Assembly (NCBI RefSeq): GCF_003001675.1
Contig: NZ_PVYW01000023.1
Location: 62,001-126,000, forward strand
Source: Cohnella sp. SGD-V74
Lineage (GTDB): Bacteria; Bacillota; Bacilli; Paenibacillales; Paenibacillaceae
DNA: 64,000 bases
Reading direction: 5' to 3'
The position numbers and the translations under genes were made by a program. Each line of letters begins with the position of its first letter. The stretch's first letter is position 1. Below are positions 44,530-54,351 of this stretch, piece after piece. Under the pieces are notes generated by a model. It made no database searches and was not told the DNA's origin. It saw only the letters and a program-made list of their open reading frames with translations.

Positions 44530-45525
44530 TCAGACGGCTTGACCGGCCGACCGGCGACGCCGGATGCGCATCATGCGCAGCTTCGCGTATTTCGTCTCCA
44601 CCTCGTCTGCGGACACCGACTCTCCGTATATTTTGCGAAGAAGCGGCTTCAGGTACTGATCTCCCAGCTCGCTGATCGCCGCCTCGAACTGCAGCGCTTC
44701 CTCGGCGCTCATCTCGCCAAGCTCCTGTTCCACGATCGGCAGCACGTCGTATCCTTCCTCGTCCAGACGCTCGATCCGCTCGATGAGCGCGCGCCGCGAA
44801 CAGCCCAGGTCGCTCTCCAGCTGCGCAAGCGTCTTGCCGCTGCGGATTCCTTCCAACAGAGAACGCTTCTCCTTGACGACCGCCAGCTTCTTCCCGTACT
44901 TCTCCTCCTGGAGCCGGAACATCCAGGTCGACAGTTGATCCGCGGTTACCGCTCCGGGAACCCATCCGCTGAGCGGAAACGTATGCTGCCTCTCCATGCC
45001 TTGCAGCAGCGCGACGATCTCTCCGCCGTACCGCTCGGTCTTGACTTTCCCGAAGCCCGGAATCTCCCCCAGCTCGTCCAGCGTATGAGGCACATAGACG
45101 GCCAGCATCTGCACTTCCCGGTTCGTCGCGATCAGATAAGCCGACTTCTTCTCCTCGATCGCCTTCGCTCTCCTCCAGGCCCGAAGCGCGGATACGGCTT
45201 CCTCGGCTTGTTGCGTATCCGCATAGCACTGCAGCAGCTGCGGCAGCGCTTGCCGGCGCTCCCAGAACGGCACCTCCTCCAGCATGCCGTCCAGAAGCGG
45301 CCTGAAGCCCTCCTTCATCTTGACGGCTACCCCGTGACGGAACGCCGCCAGCAGCTCCTCCCAGCTCATGCCTTCGTACCACAGATGCTGCACCTCCGAC
45401 TCCGCGCCCTGAAGCGCGCGCCAGCCGACGCTCCAGATGCCTTGCAGCTCTCCGATGAACACTTGCGCCCGTTCGTCCGCATGTCCCATCACCCGTTCGA
45501 ACTGATTCAGAAACACGACTTGCAT
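44530..45525 (-). CDS. HRDC-domain protein
   Basis: 331 residues from the ATG at 45525 (GGAGG seven bases upstream). The HRDC domain, an auxiliary nucleic-acid-binding fold of RecQ helicases, is seen at about 130-205 (LRAWRRAKAIEEKKSAYLIAT, VPHTLDELGEIPGFGKVKTERYG). A predicted winged-helix part follows (KTLAQLESDLGCSRRALIERIERL). There is no helicase domain. It likely binds DNA or RNA; its role is unknown. Convergent to corA. Confidence 0.85.
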   Translation of the reverse strand: MQVVFLNQFERVMGHADERAQVFIGELQGIWSVGWRALQGAESEVQHLWYEGMSWEELLAAFRHGVAVKMKEGFRPLLDGMLEEVPFWERRQALPQLLQCYADTQQAEEAVSALRAWRRAKAIEEKKSAYLIATNREVQMLAVYVPHTLDELGEIPGFGKVKTERYGGEIVALLQGMERQHTFPLSGWVPGAVTADQLSTWMFRLQEEKYGKKLAVVKEKRSLLEGIRSGKTLAQLESDLGCSRRALIERIERLDEEGYDVLPIVEQELGEMSAEEALQFEAAISELGDQYLKPLLRKIYGESVSADEVETKYAKLRMMRIRRRRSAGQAV

Positions 45526-45600
45526 CCCTATTCCTCCTTGGCCGCATCCCGCGGCTTGATCGTATGCGTTCAAACCGCAGAGCCGGTTAGGGAAAAATGA

Positions 45601-45637
45601 CAAAAAGCACCCCACGCCGGTTGGCGATGAGGTGCTT
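45601..45637 (-). terminator. Hairpin upstream of the HRDC gene
   Basis: AAGCACC and GGTGCTT pair with a large GC-rich loop, with AAAAAG beside it on the plus strand. It would end any leftward transcription entering the HRDC gene; it lies about 75 bases before that gene's start. Confidence 0.55.
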
Positions 45638-45752
45638 CCTCAATCGTGCGAACATTGAACACCTTAAGATTATCAAAATTATCCAGGTTAGGCAAGACCC
45701 CTTCGATCATTTATAATAAGGGCAACAGCCGCCTCAAGGAGGACTTATCCGC

Positions 45753-46049
45753 ATGGTTTTGAAAGATTACGATTTTCTGTCCGATTCGACGGAGCAGACG
45801 TCGACCCGATTCGTTACGTTCATTACGCCCGGCCTTAAGCGCTTCGATCTGGCCCTCCTGACGACGAACCGCTTCTATGGCAAAAAGCTGGTCACCGACC
45901 TGATGTTCGGGAGAAGCGCCATTCTCGGCCCCGACGATCTGGAGGAGGAAGGCGTGCTCGAAGCGGCGTTCCGCATCAGCGAAGAGGAAGCCGCGGAGCT
46001 CGCCCAGTTTCTGACGCTTGTGCTCGGGGCCGTCAACTTTACCGACTAA
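45753..46049 (+). CDS. DUF3055 protein
   Basis: 98 residues. DSTEQTSTRFVTFITPGLKRFDLALLTTNRFYGKKLV is the family's N-terminal signature, followed by an acidic C-terminus. It is small and soluble, conserved in Bacillales with unknown role. CAAGGAGG lies before ATG. The next gene follows after 65 bases on the same strand. Confidence 0.85.
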   Translation: MVLKDYDFLSDSTEQTSTRFVTFITPGLKRFDLALLTTNRFYGKKLVTDLMFGRSAILGPDDLEEEGVLEAAFRISEEEAAELAQFLTLVLGAVNFTD

Positions 46050-46114
46050 CGGAAGCGCGGTTCGGACATTCTAACGGAATCCAGACCAACCTGCGAAGGA
46101 GGCGAGATTCCGCC

Positions 46115-46390
46115 ATGACCCCGTTCCGTTCCGAGAAAAAGCAGCCGACGACCGATCTGGCGACGGTAGAGTCGCAGCGCAACGACCTCATTCCCGAAGA
46201 GTTTCCGGAGGGACCGTACGGCTCTCCCGCTCCGATGTACGCCATCGGCAAGAGCACGCCGTGGCGCGACGACCAGCGTCCGCCCAACGCGTTCTCTTAC
46301 GAGAATCGCGAGTTCCACGCCGGCCTGGAGCGCGGCTATCCCGGGGAAGTCGAAGCCGAGGACGAGATCGTCGAACAAGATTATCCCTGA
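46115..46390 (+). CDS. Hypothetical acidic protein, 91 residues
   Basis: Begins MTPFRSEKKQPTTDLATVES and is rich in Pro, Glu and Asp; it ends EDEIVEQDYP. It has no predicted membrane segment, and probably little fixed structure. GGAGG is 12 bases before ATG, a little far. Codon use resembles neighbouring genes, and it follows DUF3055 closely, so I think it is real. Not recognised; possibly a spore- or coat-associated small protein. Confidence 0.6.
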   Translation: MTPFRSEKKQPTTDLATVESQRNDLIPEEFPEGPYGSPAPMYAIGKSTPWRDDQRPPNAFSYENREFHAGLERGYPGEVEAEDEIVEQDYP

Positions 46391-46394
46391 CGCG

Positions 46395-46440
46395 CAGGCC
46401 CGGAAGACAGTCGGCGTTCCCGTCGACCGCTCCGGGCCTG
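46395..46440. terminator. Hairpin between convergent genes
   Basis: CAGGCCCGGA and TCCGGGCCTG form a perfect 10-base stem. The U-tracts are weak on both sides, so termination strength is uncertain. Confidence 0.55.
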
Positions 46441-46483
46441 ACTTCTAGCTCTTGCTTAACGTCTTGACCTCTTCGGAGACAAC

Positions 46484-47833
46484 TTATCGCAAGTTCGGGC
46501 CAAACAGCAGCACATTGCTCAGGTTCCGTCCCGGCGTGAACAGCTGAACCCCCTGCGAGTAGATGCCGGCTGACGCGCCTCCGTCCAGCGCCATCGCTTC
46601 TACGGCCCCTTTGGCCCGCAGCAACTCCGCGACTTCCCCGTGCGTTGCCGTACCTGTCGTCACCAGGACGACGCGGCCGTCCTTCGTGATCCCGATGCCG
46701 CTGCGGGCTGCCCGCTTGGCGTCGGCTCCGTCTTTCTCGACAACCTTGCCGCCCTCGATCAGCCTCGGCCAGGCTTGCACGGCCGTGACCGTGTCGTTCC
46801 ACTGGACAAGCCGTCCTTCCCTGTTCGAGTAGGTCACGCGGTAATGCACCTTCCGGCCGACCTTGAACATTTCCTTCAGCTCCGCCAAGCTATCGCGCTG
46901 GTTCACGATCACGTAGCCGTCGCGTGGGATTTTCGCGTTTTCTCCGGCCGCTACTTTGACGACTTTGCCGCCGCTGACGACAATCATAACGCCCTTGTCG
47001 GTGCCGATTCTCGCGCCGTAATCGGGCGTATAGATCGTCGTCCCGCTGCCGGCGCGGCGGTTCACGTAGCTCGCCGTCCAGCGACGCTCCGAATCGTACA
47101 GTCCGTCGAAGCCCCCTGTAATGCTCGGCGACGCCACCTCAAACCGTGCAGTGCCATCCGCCCCAAAGCTAATGATCGTGCCCACGCTGCCGGTATTGAA
47201 CAGCAGCTCCCCGTCTTTCACCAGCGTGCCGTAAGGCAGCGGTACTTCATCGTTGTACGCGGCAAAATAAGTGCCGTTAATCGCATAGCTCGCCTGGTGC
47301 CTCGTCACGATCGCCTTCATCGCCTCCGCGTTGCCGAGCGCGTCCTTCCCGAGTCCGAGACCGGTCGGCATCCCCTTCGGCAGCACGATCGTATTGACGT
47401 ATACTTTCCGGCCGTTCAGCTTCGTCTGTCCCGACTCCGTCTTCGGCGCGATGTCCGGCTTGAACTTGACGGGATCGACGATCTGCAGCCGGAAGCTGCA
47501 GCCGGCCGCTTCGCGTTCGTACCCGGACGCCGTGACCCCCACTTGCGTCACGCCCTTCGCCAGCGGCACGGCGATGCCTTGCGACGTCACGCGGGCCAGC
47601 TTCGGATTGGCCAATTCATAGTACAAATACGGTTCGTATTGAAAAAGAGCGTCCAGGCTCTTGCGATCGTTCATCGGCAGCTTGACCGTTTCCCTCGGAC
47701 AGGCAAGCTGGCCCGCCTGCGGCTCCACTTGCGGAACTGAAGACCTATCCGTTCCGGCATCCGCCCCTATTAAACTTAAGCCAAGCACTCCTGCTCCTGC
47801 TACCTTGACCAAGAAACGAAACTTTTTACCCAC
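46484..47833 (-). CDS. NAGPA-type phosphodiester glycosidase family protein, secreted
   Basis: 449 residues. A GTG start is followed by a signal-peptide-like helix (about 9-25, VKVAGAGVLGLSLIGADA). Residues 40-120 resemble a Big2-like Ig fold (KGVTQVGVTASGYERE). The C-terminal 290 residues form the NAGPA domain: YAINGTYFA, SGIGITKDGRVVLVTT and the closing MALDGGASAGIYSQG. Such proteins remove or recognise GlcNAc phosphodiesters and are common in envelope metabolism. The ribosome site AAGGGG lies inside the uxaC terminator hairpin. Confidence 0.9.
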   Translation of the reverse strand: MGKKFRFLVKVAGAGVLGLSLIGADAGTDRSSVPQVEPQAGQLACPRETVKLPMNDRKSLDALFQYEPYLYYELANPKLARVTSQGIAVPLAKGVTQVGVTASGYEREAAGCSFRLQIVDPVKFKPDIAPKTESGQTKLNGRKVYVNTIVLPKGMPTGLGLGKDALGNAEAMKAIVTRHQASYAINGTYFAAYNDEVPLPYGTLVKDGELLFNTGSVGTIISFGADGTARFEVASPSITGGFDGLYDSERRWTASYVNRRAGSGTTIYTPDYGARIGTDKGVMIVVSGGKVVKVAAGENAKIPRDGYVIVNQRDSLAELKEMFKVGRKVHYRVTYSNREGRLVQWNDTVTAVQAWPRLIEGGKVVEKDGADAKRAARSGIGITKDGRVVLVTTGTATHGEVAELLRAKGAVEAMALDGGASAGIYSQGVQLFTPGRNLSNVLLFGPNLR

Positions 47834-47834
47834 G

Positions 47835-47884
47835 AAAAAAGACCCCTTCCTTCCGAATAACGTTATTTTCGGAAGGAAAGGGCC
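47835..47884 (-). terminator. Terminator of uxaC
   Basis: CCTTCCTTCCGAATAACG pairs with CGTTATTTTCGGAAGGAAAGG, and AAAAAA at 47835-47840 is the U-tract source. Its right arm holds the ribosome site of the following NAGPA gene. Confidence 0.85.
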
Positions 47885-47890
47885 TATTGT

Positions 47891-49297
47891 TTAGAAGCCG
47901 AAGTAATTTTGGGCGTTGCGGAAGCAGATGTCCTCCACCATGCCGCCGAGCAGCTCCATATCGTGCGGCGCTTCTCCGCGCTCGACCCACTCGCCGAGCA
48001 TATCGCACAAAATTCTGCGGAAATATTCGTGGCGCGGATAGCTCAGGAAGCTGCGGGAATCCGTCAGCATGCCGACGAAGCGGGACAGCAGGCCAAGATT
48101 GGCCAGCGCGTTCATCTGCTCCAGCATGCCGTCCTTCGTATCGTTGAACCACCAGGCCGAGCCGAGCTGGATTTTGCCCGGTATGCCGCCGCCCTGGAAG
48201 CTGCCCATCACCGTTCCCAGCACGTAGTAGTCCTTCGGATTAAGCGAGTACAGAATCGTTCTCGGCAAGCCGGCTTTGGCGTCGATGCCGTCCAGCAGCT
48301 TCGTCAGCGGATAGGCCAGCTCTCCGTCGTGGATCGAGTCGAAGCCGGTATCCGGACCGAGGCGGGAGAACGTACGGCTGTTGTTGTTCCGGGATGCGTG
48401 GATGTGCAGCTGCATCGTCCAGCCGAGCTTGCTGTACTGCTCGCCCAGGTGAAGCAGCGTGTACGTCTTGTACTTGCTTTCCTCCTCCAGCGTCAACGTC
48501 TCGCCGCCAAGCGCCCGCGCATAGATGTCGGATACTTCTCCCAGATTCGTCTCGGCGTACAGCACACGGTCGAGCGCATGGTCGGACACTTTGCAGCCGA
48601 CCTTGGCGAAGAAGGCGATCCGGCTGTCCACCGCCGCCAGGAACCCCTCGTACGTATCGACGTTCGTCCCTGCCGTCTCGCCGAGCTTGCGCACCCATGG
48701 CACGAACGTGCCGCGGCGAATTTCCAGCCCCTTGTCGGGCCGGAACGACGGAAGCACGAGGCAATCGAAATCGGCGATGCCTTTGATTCCTTCATGATAT
48801 TCGAGCGTATCGGTCGGATCGTCGGTCGTGCAGATGACGCGCACGCGCTGATCCCGGATCAATTTTCGGACGGAAAAGTCTTCGGAACGCAGCACCGCGT
48901 TCGCCTTCTCCCAGATCGCCGGCGCGTTCTTCTCGTTGATCGGCTCCTCGATGCCGAAATAACGTCTCAGCTCGAGATGCGACCAGTGGTACAGCGGATT
49001 GCCCAGCGTCGCGGGAACCGTCCTCGCCCACGCGAGGAAACGGTCGTAGTCGTCTACCCCCGGACCTCCGGTTACGAGCGCTTCCTCGATTCCGTTCGCC
49101 CGCATCGCTCTCCACTTGTAGTGGTCTCCGTACAGCCAAATTTCCGCGAGGTTGCCGAAACGCTTGTCCTCGTAGATTTCCTGCGGATTCAGATGGCAGT
49201 GGTAGTCGATAATCGGCTGTCCCGCCGCGTAATCGTGATACAGCCTCCGAGAAACCTCGCTCTGAAGCAGAAAGTGCTCGCCCATGAACTCCTTCAC
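47891..49297 (-). CDS. uxaC: Glucuronate isomerase
   Basis: 468 residues, the family's length. Converts D-glucuronate/D-galacturonate to fructuronate/tagaturonate. N-terminal DYHCHLNPQEIYEDKRFGN holds metal ligands; TTDDPTDTLEYHEGIKG and FRPDKGLEIRRG follow, and the C-terminus DSRSFLSYPRHEYFRRILCDMLGEWV is typical. Start GTG at 49297 with GGAG ten bases upstream. It follows the Gfo/Idh gene by 15 bases. Part of a uronate or pectin-derived sugar pathway. Confidence 0.96.
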   Translation of the reverse strand: MKEFMGEHFLLQSEVSRRLYHDYAAGQPIIDYHCHLNPQEIYEDKRFGNLAEIWLYGDHYKWRAMRANGIEEALVTGGPGVDDYDRFLAWARTVPATLGNPLYHWSHLELRRYFGIEEPINEKNAPAIWEKANAVLRSEDFSVRKLIRDQRVRVICTTDDPTDTLEYHEGIKGIADFDCLVLPSFRPDKGLEIRRGTFVPWVRKLGETAGTNVDTYEGFLAAVDSRIAFFAKVGCKVSDHALDRVLYAETNLGEVSDIYARALGGETLTLEEESKYKTYTLLHLGEQYSKLGWTMQLHIHASRNNNSRTFSRLGPDTGFDSIHDGELAYPLTKLLDGIDAKAGLPRTILYSLNPKDYYVLGTVMGSFQGGGIPGKIQLGSAWWFNDTKDGMLEQMNALANLGLLSRFVGMLTDSRSFLSYPRHEYFRRILCDMLGEWVERGEAPHDMELLGGMVEDICFRNAQNYFGF

Positions 49298-49312
49298 TTC
49301 GCTATCGCTCCT

Positions 49313-50605
49313 TCATCGAAATTTGACCAGCTCGTCGACGCGCACCGCCTGTCCCGTCCGAATCGAACGGTTCGCCGCGATGCCCGTCAAAATGCTTTTC
49401 GCTCCGTCGATATGATTCGCCGCCCGCTTGAACCGATCCTCCGCCGGAACGCCGAAAATATCGTTCAGCAGCACCGGATCGCCGCCGCCGTGCCCGCCTT
49501 CGCCCTCTTCGACCTCGACCTCGTAAGGAGCCGCGAACATCGGGAACACGGTGATCGATCTGTCTTTAAGCGCGCCTTCCTCGGCTTTCTCGCCGCCCGA
49601 GTTGACGTACGATTGCTCGACGATCGTCATCTCGATCCGGCCCTTCGTGCCGTTAAAGGCGATGCGGTACCCTTCCCAAGGGAGGTAAGCGTTGAGGGAA
49701 TACGTCAAAATCGCGTTGTTCTTGTACCGGACCAGCACGCCCATCGTATCCTCGATGCTGATGCCGTCTCCGAACACGCTCTGGTCGCGCTGGTAGCCGT
49801 CTTCATGCTCCGCATCCAGATAGAGCGCCTTCAGGTTGTCGTTCTCGTCGAGCGGCAGGGCGAACGGATCGCCCTTGGCGTTCGGATTTCCGGTGGCGCG
49901 ATCGTAAAACTTGGTCACTCCGCGCTGCTCCGCGTTCTCCTTGCCGTAGAACAGCAGATCCCCGAAAGCGAACACCGTATCCGGCTCCGAGCCGATCCAG
50001 AAGTTGACGAGGTCGAAATGGTGCGTCGACTTGTGGACGAGCAGGCCGCCGCTGTTTCTTTTGTCCCGGTGCCATCTGCGGAAATAATCCGCGCCGTGCT
50101 GCGTGTTCAGCAGCCACTCGAAATGAACCGAAGTAACTTTGCCGATCACGCCGTCCTCGATCAGCTCGCGGGCTTTCGTATGGTGCGGCGCATAGCGGTA
50201 GTTAAACGTCACCCGCACATTCCGGCCGGTGCGCTCGACCGCGTCCAAAATGTCCTGGCACTTCTTCTCGTCCACCGTCATCGGCTTCTCGGTCACGACG
50301 TCGCAGCCGAGTTCCATCGCCCGAATGATGTACGTATGGTGAGTGCGGTCCACGCTCGTCACGATGACGGCGTCTGGCCTCTCCCTGGCGATCATCTCGT
50401 CGAACTGCTCGGTCTTGTAAGTCGCGACCGGACGATAGCCGTAACGCTCGGTCAGCTGCCGGTTGGCGTAATTCATCCGGGTCTGGTTCGTGTCGCAGAA
50501 CGCCAGCAGCTCCGACGTATCGCGGAAAGACGTCGCGATCGCCGAATAGAAAAACTCCGCCCGTCCGCCCGAACCTACTAACACGTACTTTTTCTTGTCG
50601 CTCAT
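49313..50605 (-). CDS. Gfo/Idh/MocA-family oxidoreductase
   Basis: 430 residues. The N-terminal Rossmann nucleotide site reads YVLVGSGGRAEFFYSAI; the family's EKPMTVDEKKCQDI lysine-proline motif and the catalytic-type HKSTHHFDLVNFW are present. It is likely an NAD(P)-dependent dehydrogenase for a sugar or sugar acid, feeding uxaC immediately downstream. The exact substrate is unknown. Divergent from the AraC-type regulator, which probably controls both. Confidence 0.92.
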   Translation of the reverse strand: MSDKKKYVLVGSGGRAEFFYSAIATSFRDTSELLAFCDTNQTRMNYANRQLTERYGYRPVATYKTEQFDEMIARERPDAVIVTSVDRTHHTYIIRAMELGCDVVTEKPMTVDEKKCQDILDAVERTGRNVRVTFNYRYAPHHTKARELIEDGVIGKVTSVHFEWLLNTQHGADYFRRWHRDKRNSGGLLVHKSTHHFDLVNFWIGSEPDTVFAFGDLLFYGKENAEQRGVTKFYDRATGNPNAKGDPFALPLDENDNLKALYLDAEHEDGYQRDQSVFGDGISIEDTMGVLVRYKNNAILTYSLNAYLPWEGYRIAFNGTKGRIEMTIVEQSYVNSGGEKAEEGALKDRSITVFPMFAAPYEVEVEEGEGGHGGGDPVLLNDIFGVPAEDRFKRAANHIDGAKSILTGIAANRSIRTGQAVRVDELVKFR

Positions 50606-50765
50606 ATTCGCTCACCCTTATGTTTGGATTGTTGTTCCGATAAGAGTAACTTATAGCAAACAAGAAACGTTTTCTCCTGCTTTCCTGCTCATTAACGCAA
50701 AAATCCCGCATATTTTGCTATAATACATCGTAAGCTTCGCGAAAATGAAAGAAGGTGCAGCAGCG

Positions 50766-51641
50766 TTGACAACGTCGCCCTTGCCGGAGAGGCTCGAACA
50801 CGGAAGCTTGTACGACTCCTTTTACATCGAATACGTGCGGCGCACCCGGCCCTTCACAATGGACGTGCATCATTTCCATTCCTACTTCGAGCTGTACTGC
50901 CTGCTGTCCGGCACGCGCGATTATTTCGTGCGCGATTCGACGTACGCCGTGGAAGCGGGCGACCTCGTGTTCATCGGCCCGAACGCGCTGCACCGGACGC
51001 TGCTCGCCGGCGATCCCGCCCACGAGCGCATCGTCGTCCATATCGACGACCGCTATGTTCGGGACGCGCTCGGCGAGCATGCCGAGCTGCTGCTCGGCCC
51101 CTTCGAGGCGGCTGCGCCGATCGTCCGACTGCGAGGCGAGCAGCGGCTGCGGCTCGACGCGCTGACAAGCCGCATGCTCGAAGAGCTCAGAACGCGGCCG
51201 CCCGGCTTCGAGCTGGCGCTGAAGACGGCGGTCGCCGAGCTGCTGCTGCTCTCCGCGCGCGCCGTTCACGCCGGCCATGCGCCGGAAGCTTCTCTCAGCT
51301 CCCCGATGCACCGCAAAATGTCTGAAATCGTGCGCTACCTGAACGCCAGCTACGGCGAGCCAATCAAGATCGGGGAGCTGGCCGAGCGCTTCTACATCAG
51401 CCCGTACCATATGAGCCGATCGTTCAAGGCCGCGACCGGCTTCACCCTGATCGACTACTTGAACCTGACGCGGGTCAAGGAGGCTCAGCGGCTGCTTCGC
51501 GAGACCCAGCTTCCGATTACGGAGATCGCGGCCCGGACCGGCTTCGACAACTTCTCCCACTTCGGCAAAACGTTCAAAAAAATAACCCGGGCTTCCGCCC
51601 GGGATTACCGCAAAGAGCATCGCGCCGCCTCTCCACAATAG
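50766..51641 (+). CDS. AraC-family transcriptional regulator
   Basis: 291 residues from the TTG at 50766 (AAGGTG 8 bases upstream); an ATG at 50745 is in frame but has no ribosome site. N-terminal cupin-like sugar-binding domain (HHFHSYFELYCLLSGTRDYF, GDLVFIGPNALHRT) and C-terminal double helix-turn-helix (KIGELAERFYISPYHMSRSFKAATGFTLIDYLNLTRVKEAQRLL, FDNFSHFGKTFKKITRAS). Divergent from the uronate genes across 160 bases with TATAAT near 50720. It probably activates them on their inducer. Confidence 0.92.
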   Translation: MTTSPLPERLEHGSLYDSFYIEYVRRTRPFTMDVHHFHSYFELYCLLSGTRDYFVRDSTYAVEAGDLVFIGPNALHRTLLAGDPAHERIVVHIDDRYVRDALGEHAELLLGPFEAAAPIVRLRGEQRLRLDALTSRMLEELRTRPPGFELALKTAVAELLLLSARAVHAGHAPEASLSSPMHRKMSEIVRYLNASYGEPIKIGELAERFYISPYHMSRSFKAATGFTLIDYLNLTRVKEAQRLLRETQLPITEIAARTGFDNFSHFGKTFKKITRASARDYRKEHRAASPQ

Positions 51642-51662
51642 CATACTGCGCGAGGAGGCGGC
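51624..51662 (+). terminator. Terminator overlapping the end of the AraC gene
   Basis: GCCGCCT and AGGCGGC pair across a 25-base loop, then TTTATT follows. The first arm is within the coding sequence. Confidence 0.5.
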
Positions 51663-51743
51663 TTTATTGGAATAGTGCGTTTTCGCTTCCGATTTGACTG
51701 TGAGTCTTCAACCAATCATCGATTCCAATAGGCGGCATAGCCG

Positions 51744-52886
51744 TCATTGCGCGCTCGCCTTCGGAATTTCATTGTTCGCGATCATCTCTCCGAACGGGCT
51801 GATATACGAATTGCCAGCCGGCCGTTCTTGCTTGTTCGCCAGAGGAAGCAGCGGGAAGAGCAGCTCGGCCGTCCGGTACGCTTCCTCGAGATGCGGGTAG
51901 CCGGACAGGATGAACGTCTCGATGCCGAGCTCGGCATACGCCTTCATGCGGTCGGCGACCGTCTGCGGGTCCCCCACGAGCGCGGTGCCGGCTCCGCCGC
52001 GCACGAGGCCTACGCCCGCCCACAGATTCGGACTGATTTCCAGCGCCTCGCGGCTGCCCCCGTGCAGATTCATCATCCGCCGCTGGCCGACCGAATCGAA
52101 GCGGTCCAATATTTTCTGCGCTCCGGCGATCGTCTCGTCGTCCAAGTAGCCGATCAGCTCCTCGGCGGCTTTCCAGGCGTCCTCTTCCTTCTCCCGGACG
52201 ATGACGTGCAGACGAATGCCGAAGCGCACCTTCCTTCCCTGCTGCGCGGCCAGCTCGCGAACGACGGCGATCTTCTCCGCCACCTGCTCCGGCGGCTCCC
52301 CCCAGGACAGATAGACGTCGACATGGCGGCCTGCGACCTTGTGGCCCGCCTCCGACGAACCGCCGAAATAAAGCGGCGGATAGGGCTGCTGCACGGGCGG
52401 ATACAGCACCTTGCCCCCGTCGATGCGGATGTACTCGCCGGCGAAGTCGATTTCTTCGCCCTGCAGCGCCTTGCGCCATACGGTCAGAAATTCGTCCGTC
52501 AAGTCGTACCGGGCATCGTGGCTCAGATGCAGGCCCTCCCCGGCCAGCTCGACCGGATCGCCGCCCGTTACGACGTTGATCAGCAGCCGTCCGCCCGAAA
52601 TCCGGTCGAACGTCGACGCCATTCGCGCCGCGATCGTCGGAGACATGAGTCCCGGCCGGACCGCGACGAGAAACTTAAGCCGCCGGGTAATCGGAATAAG
52701 CGCGGACGCCGCGATCCACGGATCTTCGCAGGATTTGCCCGTCGGCAGCAGCACGCCTCCGAATCCGAGACTGTCGGCCGCTTTGGCGATTTGGCTCATG
52801 TAGTCGAAGTCGACCGCCCGGGCGCCGTGGCCGGTGCCCAAATATTTTCCGTCCCCGTGGGTCGGGATGAACCAGAACACTTCCAT
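51744..52886 (-). CDS. ssuD: FMNH2-dependent alkanesulfonate monooxygenase
   Basis: About 380 residues from the ATG at 52886 ([17 protein letters not shown], the usual SsuD start); a TTG three codons upstream is also possible. It is a luciferase-type TIM barrel that uses reduced flavin and oxygen to release sulfite from alkanesulfonates. [39 protein letters not shown] and [16 protein letters not shown] are hallmarks. Last gene of the sulfur operon. No flavin reductase gene lies nearby. Confidence 0.94.
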   Translation of the reverse strand: MEVFWFIPTHGDGKYLGTGHGARAVDFDYMSQIAKAADSLGFGGVLLPTGKSCEDPWIAASALIPITRRLKFLVAVRPGLMSPTIAARMASTFDRISGGRLLINVVTGGDPVELAGEGLHLSHDARYDLTDEFLTVWRKALQGEEIDFAGEYIRIDGGKVLYPPVQQPYPPLYFGGSSEAGHKVAGRHVDVYLSWGEPPEQVAEKIAVVRELAAQQGRKVRFGIRLHVIVREKEEDAWKAAEELIGYLDDETIAGAQKILDRFDSVGQRRMMNLHGGSREALEISPNLWAGVGLVRGGAGTALVGDPQTVADRMKAYAELGIETFILSGYPHLEEAYRTAELLFPLLPLANKQERPAGNSYISPFGEMIANNEIPKASAQ

Positions 52887-52908
52887 TTCCTTCAAACCCC
52901 TTTCCTGA

Positions 52909-54351
52909 CTAGCGCGTTTGCCTCAGCAGCTTCCATACCGGATCGATCAGCGCGGCCTTGTCGCTGCTTAAATATTGGTTGGCGTAGCTCCTTACCGGGT
53001 CTCCGGCGTAGAACCTTTCGTACAGCTCGTGCCGCGAGCCCAAGGGGCTTCCGATCAAATCCCAGGCCAGCTTGAACAGCCTGACCTTCTGCTCGGCGCC
53101 GACCGACACCCCTTCGAAGTAGCGGTTCAGCAGATCGCCGAGAGGCCCGTCGAACTGGCTCATCCGGGCCGGCGTCTGAACGAAGCCGCCTCCGCCGACC
53201 TGCTGCAAAATCTCGATCGCGCGCGGATACAGCTTCGTCCCGATGCTTCTCGCCGTATCGATGAACGTCGCCTCCGGCAGCCACATCCCCGTCGCCGGAT
53301 CGGGCTTCGCCTGCGCTTCCGCAGCGATCAGCAGCGCCTTGGCCGTATCGATCTGCGTGATGAGCTCCCCGAGCTTCTCCTGAACATGGAGAAAACCGTT
53401 CACCCCGATCGCGTCGGCGACGGCGAACGTCACCCCGGCGACGAATTCCAGCTTCGCGACGAAGCGAACGACCGTCTGATGGAACGCCAGCGAATTCGAA
53501 GGCACATGCGAGCGCAGCTTCCAGACGGCGTCGGCGTCCCCGTTCAGCAGTACCCGCTCCCACGGAACGAGCACCTCGTCGAACAGCAGCACCGCGTCCA
53601 TCTCGTCATAGCGCGAGCTGAGCGGATGATCCTGCCCGTCAGGCTCGGCGAACGACTCCCTGCAGACGATGTGCAGCCCTTCCGATCCTGCCGGCACGAT
53701 CAGCGCATGGGCATGCTTGCTATGCCGGGCATCGAGCTTGTTGAACGAGAAAATGAGAAAATCGTGCGTGTAGGGCGCGCCCGTCGCGATCATCTTGGCT
53801 CCGCTCAGCACGATGCCTTCTTTCGTTTCTTTGACGACGTGCAAATAGCGCTCTGCGATCCTTTTATCGTCCAGCCCCTTCGAGCGGTCGATCTGCGGGT
53901 CCAGCAGCGAAGTCGTCAGGAAGCGGTCGTTGTCCCGGGCTTCCTCGTAGTACGCGGAGATCTTCGCCTCCAGCCCGGCGTCCAGCTTGCCGAGCTGCTT
54001 GCGCGAGCCGTACCATCCCGCGACGAGCGAACGCGCGTAATCGGACAGACGGCTCATGACGCCGTTCGTTTCCTTGGCCCAATAAGCGAACGCGCGGCTT
54101 CTCTTCGCCAGATCCTCCGCGGTGTAAGGCACGAGAAAAGAACTGTGGGCGAACTTGCCGCTGTCGCCCGCCGCATACCCGACATAGTCTCTGCGGCGGG
54201 GATCGTCAAGCAGGTCAAACAGTCGGCCGATCGTGGCGAGCGTTCCGGAGAATGCCGGGTGCCCCGGCAGGTCGACCACTTTCTCCTGGTCTACCCATAC
54301 GTTCCTGCCATCCTGCAGACTGTCCAGAAAGCGTTGTCCTCTCGATGTCAT
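52909..54351 (-). CDS. HpaB-family (4-hydroxyphenylacetate 3-monooxygenase-like) protein
   Basis: 480 residues with the acyl-CoA-dehydrogenase-like fold of HpaB/Tft[64 protein letters not shown], and [13 protein letters not shown] near the C-terminus. It would be a reduced-flavin-dependent oxygenase on an aromatic or organosulfur substrate. It overlaps the upstream monooxygenase gene by 4 bases (ATGA). Its place in a sulfonate operon, where SsuD alone would suffice, suggests an aryl or heterocyclic sulfur substrate; inferred. Confidence 0.88.
   Translation of the reverse strand: MTSRGQRFLDSLQDGRNVWVDQEKVVDLPGHPAFSGTLATIGRLFDLLDDPRRRDYVGYAAGDSGKFAHSSFLVPYTAEDLAKRSRAFAYWAKETNGVMSRLSDYARSLVAGWYGSRKQLGKLDAGLEAKISAYYEEARDNDRFLTTSLLDPQIDRSKGLDDKRIAERYLHVVKETKEGIVLSGAKMIATGAPYTHDFLIFSFNKLDARHSKHAHALIVPAGSEGLHIVCRESFAEPDGQDHPLSSRYDEMDAVLLFDEVLVPWERVLLNGDADAVWKLRSHVPSNSLAFHQTVVRFVAKLEFVAGVTFAVADAIGVNGFLHVQEKLGELITQIDTAKALLIAAEAQAKPDPATGMWLPEATFIDTARSIGTKLYPRAIEILQQVGGGGFVQTPARMSQFDGPLGDLLNRYFEGVSVGAEQKVRLFKLAWDLIGSPLGSRHELYERFYAGDPVRSYANQYLSSDKAALIDPVWKLLRQTR

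Noticed and set aside
47909-50581. An 890-codon frame on the plus strand
   Set aside because: It is antisense to uxaC and the Gfo/Idh gene, which have clear family motifs. Its own translation is Arg/His/Ala-rich with no known motif, a shadow common in GC-rich DNA.
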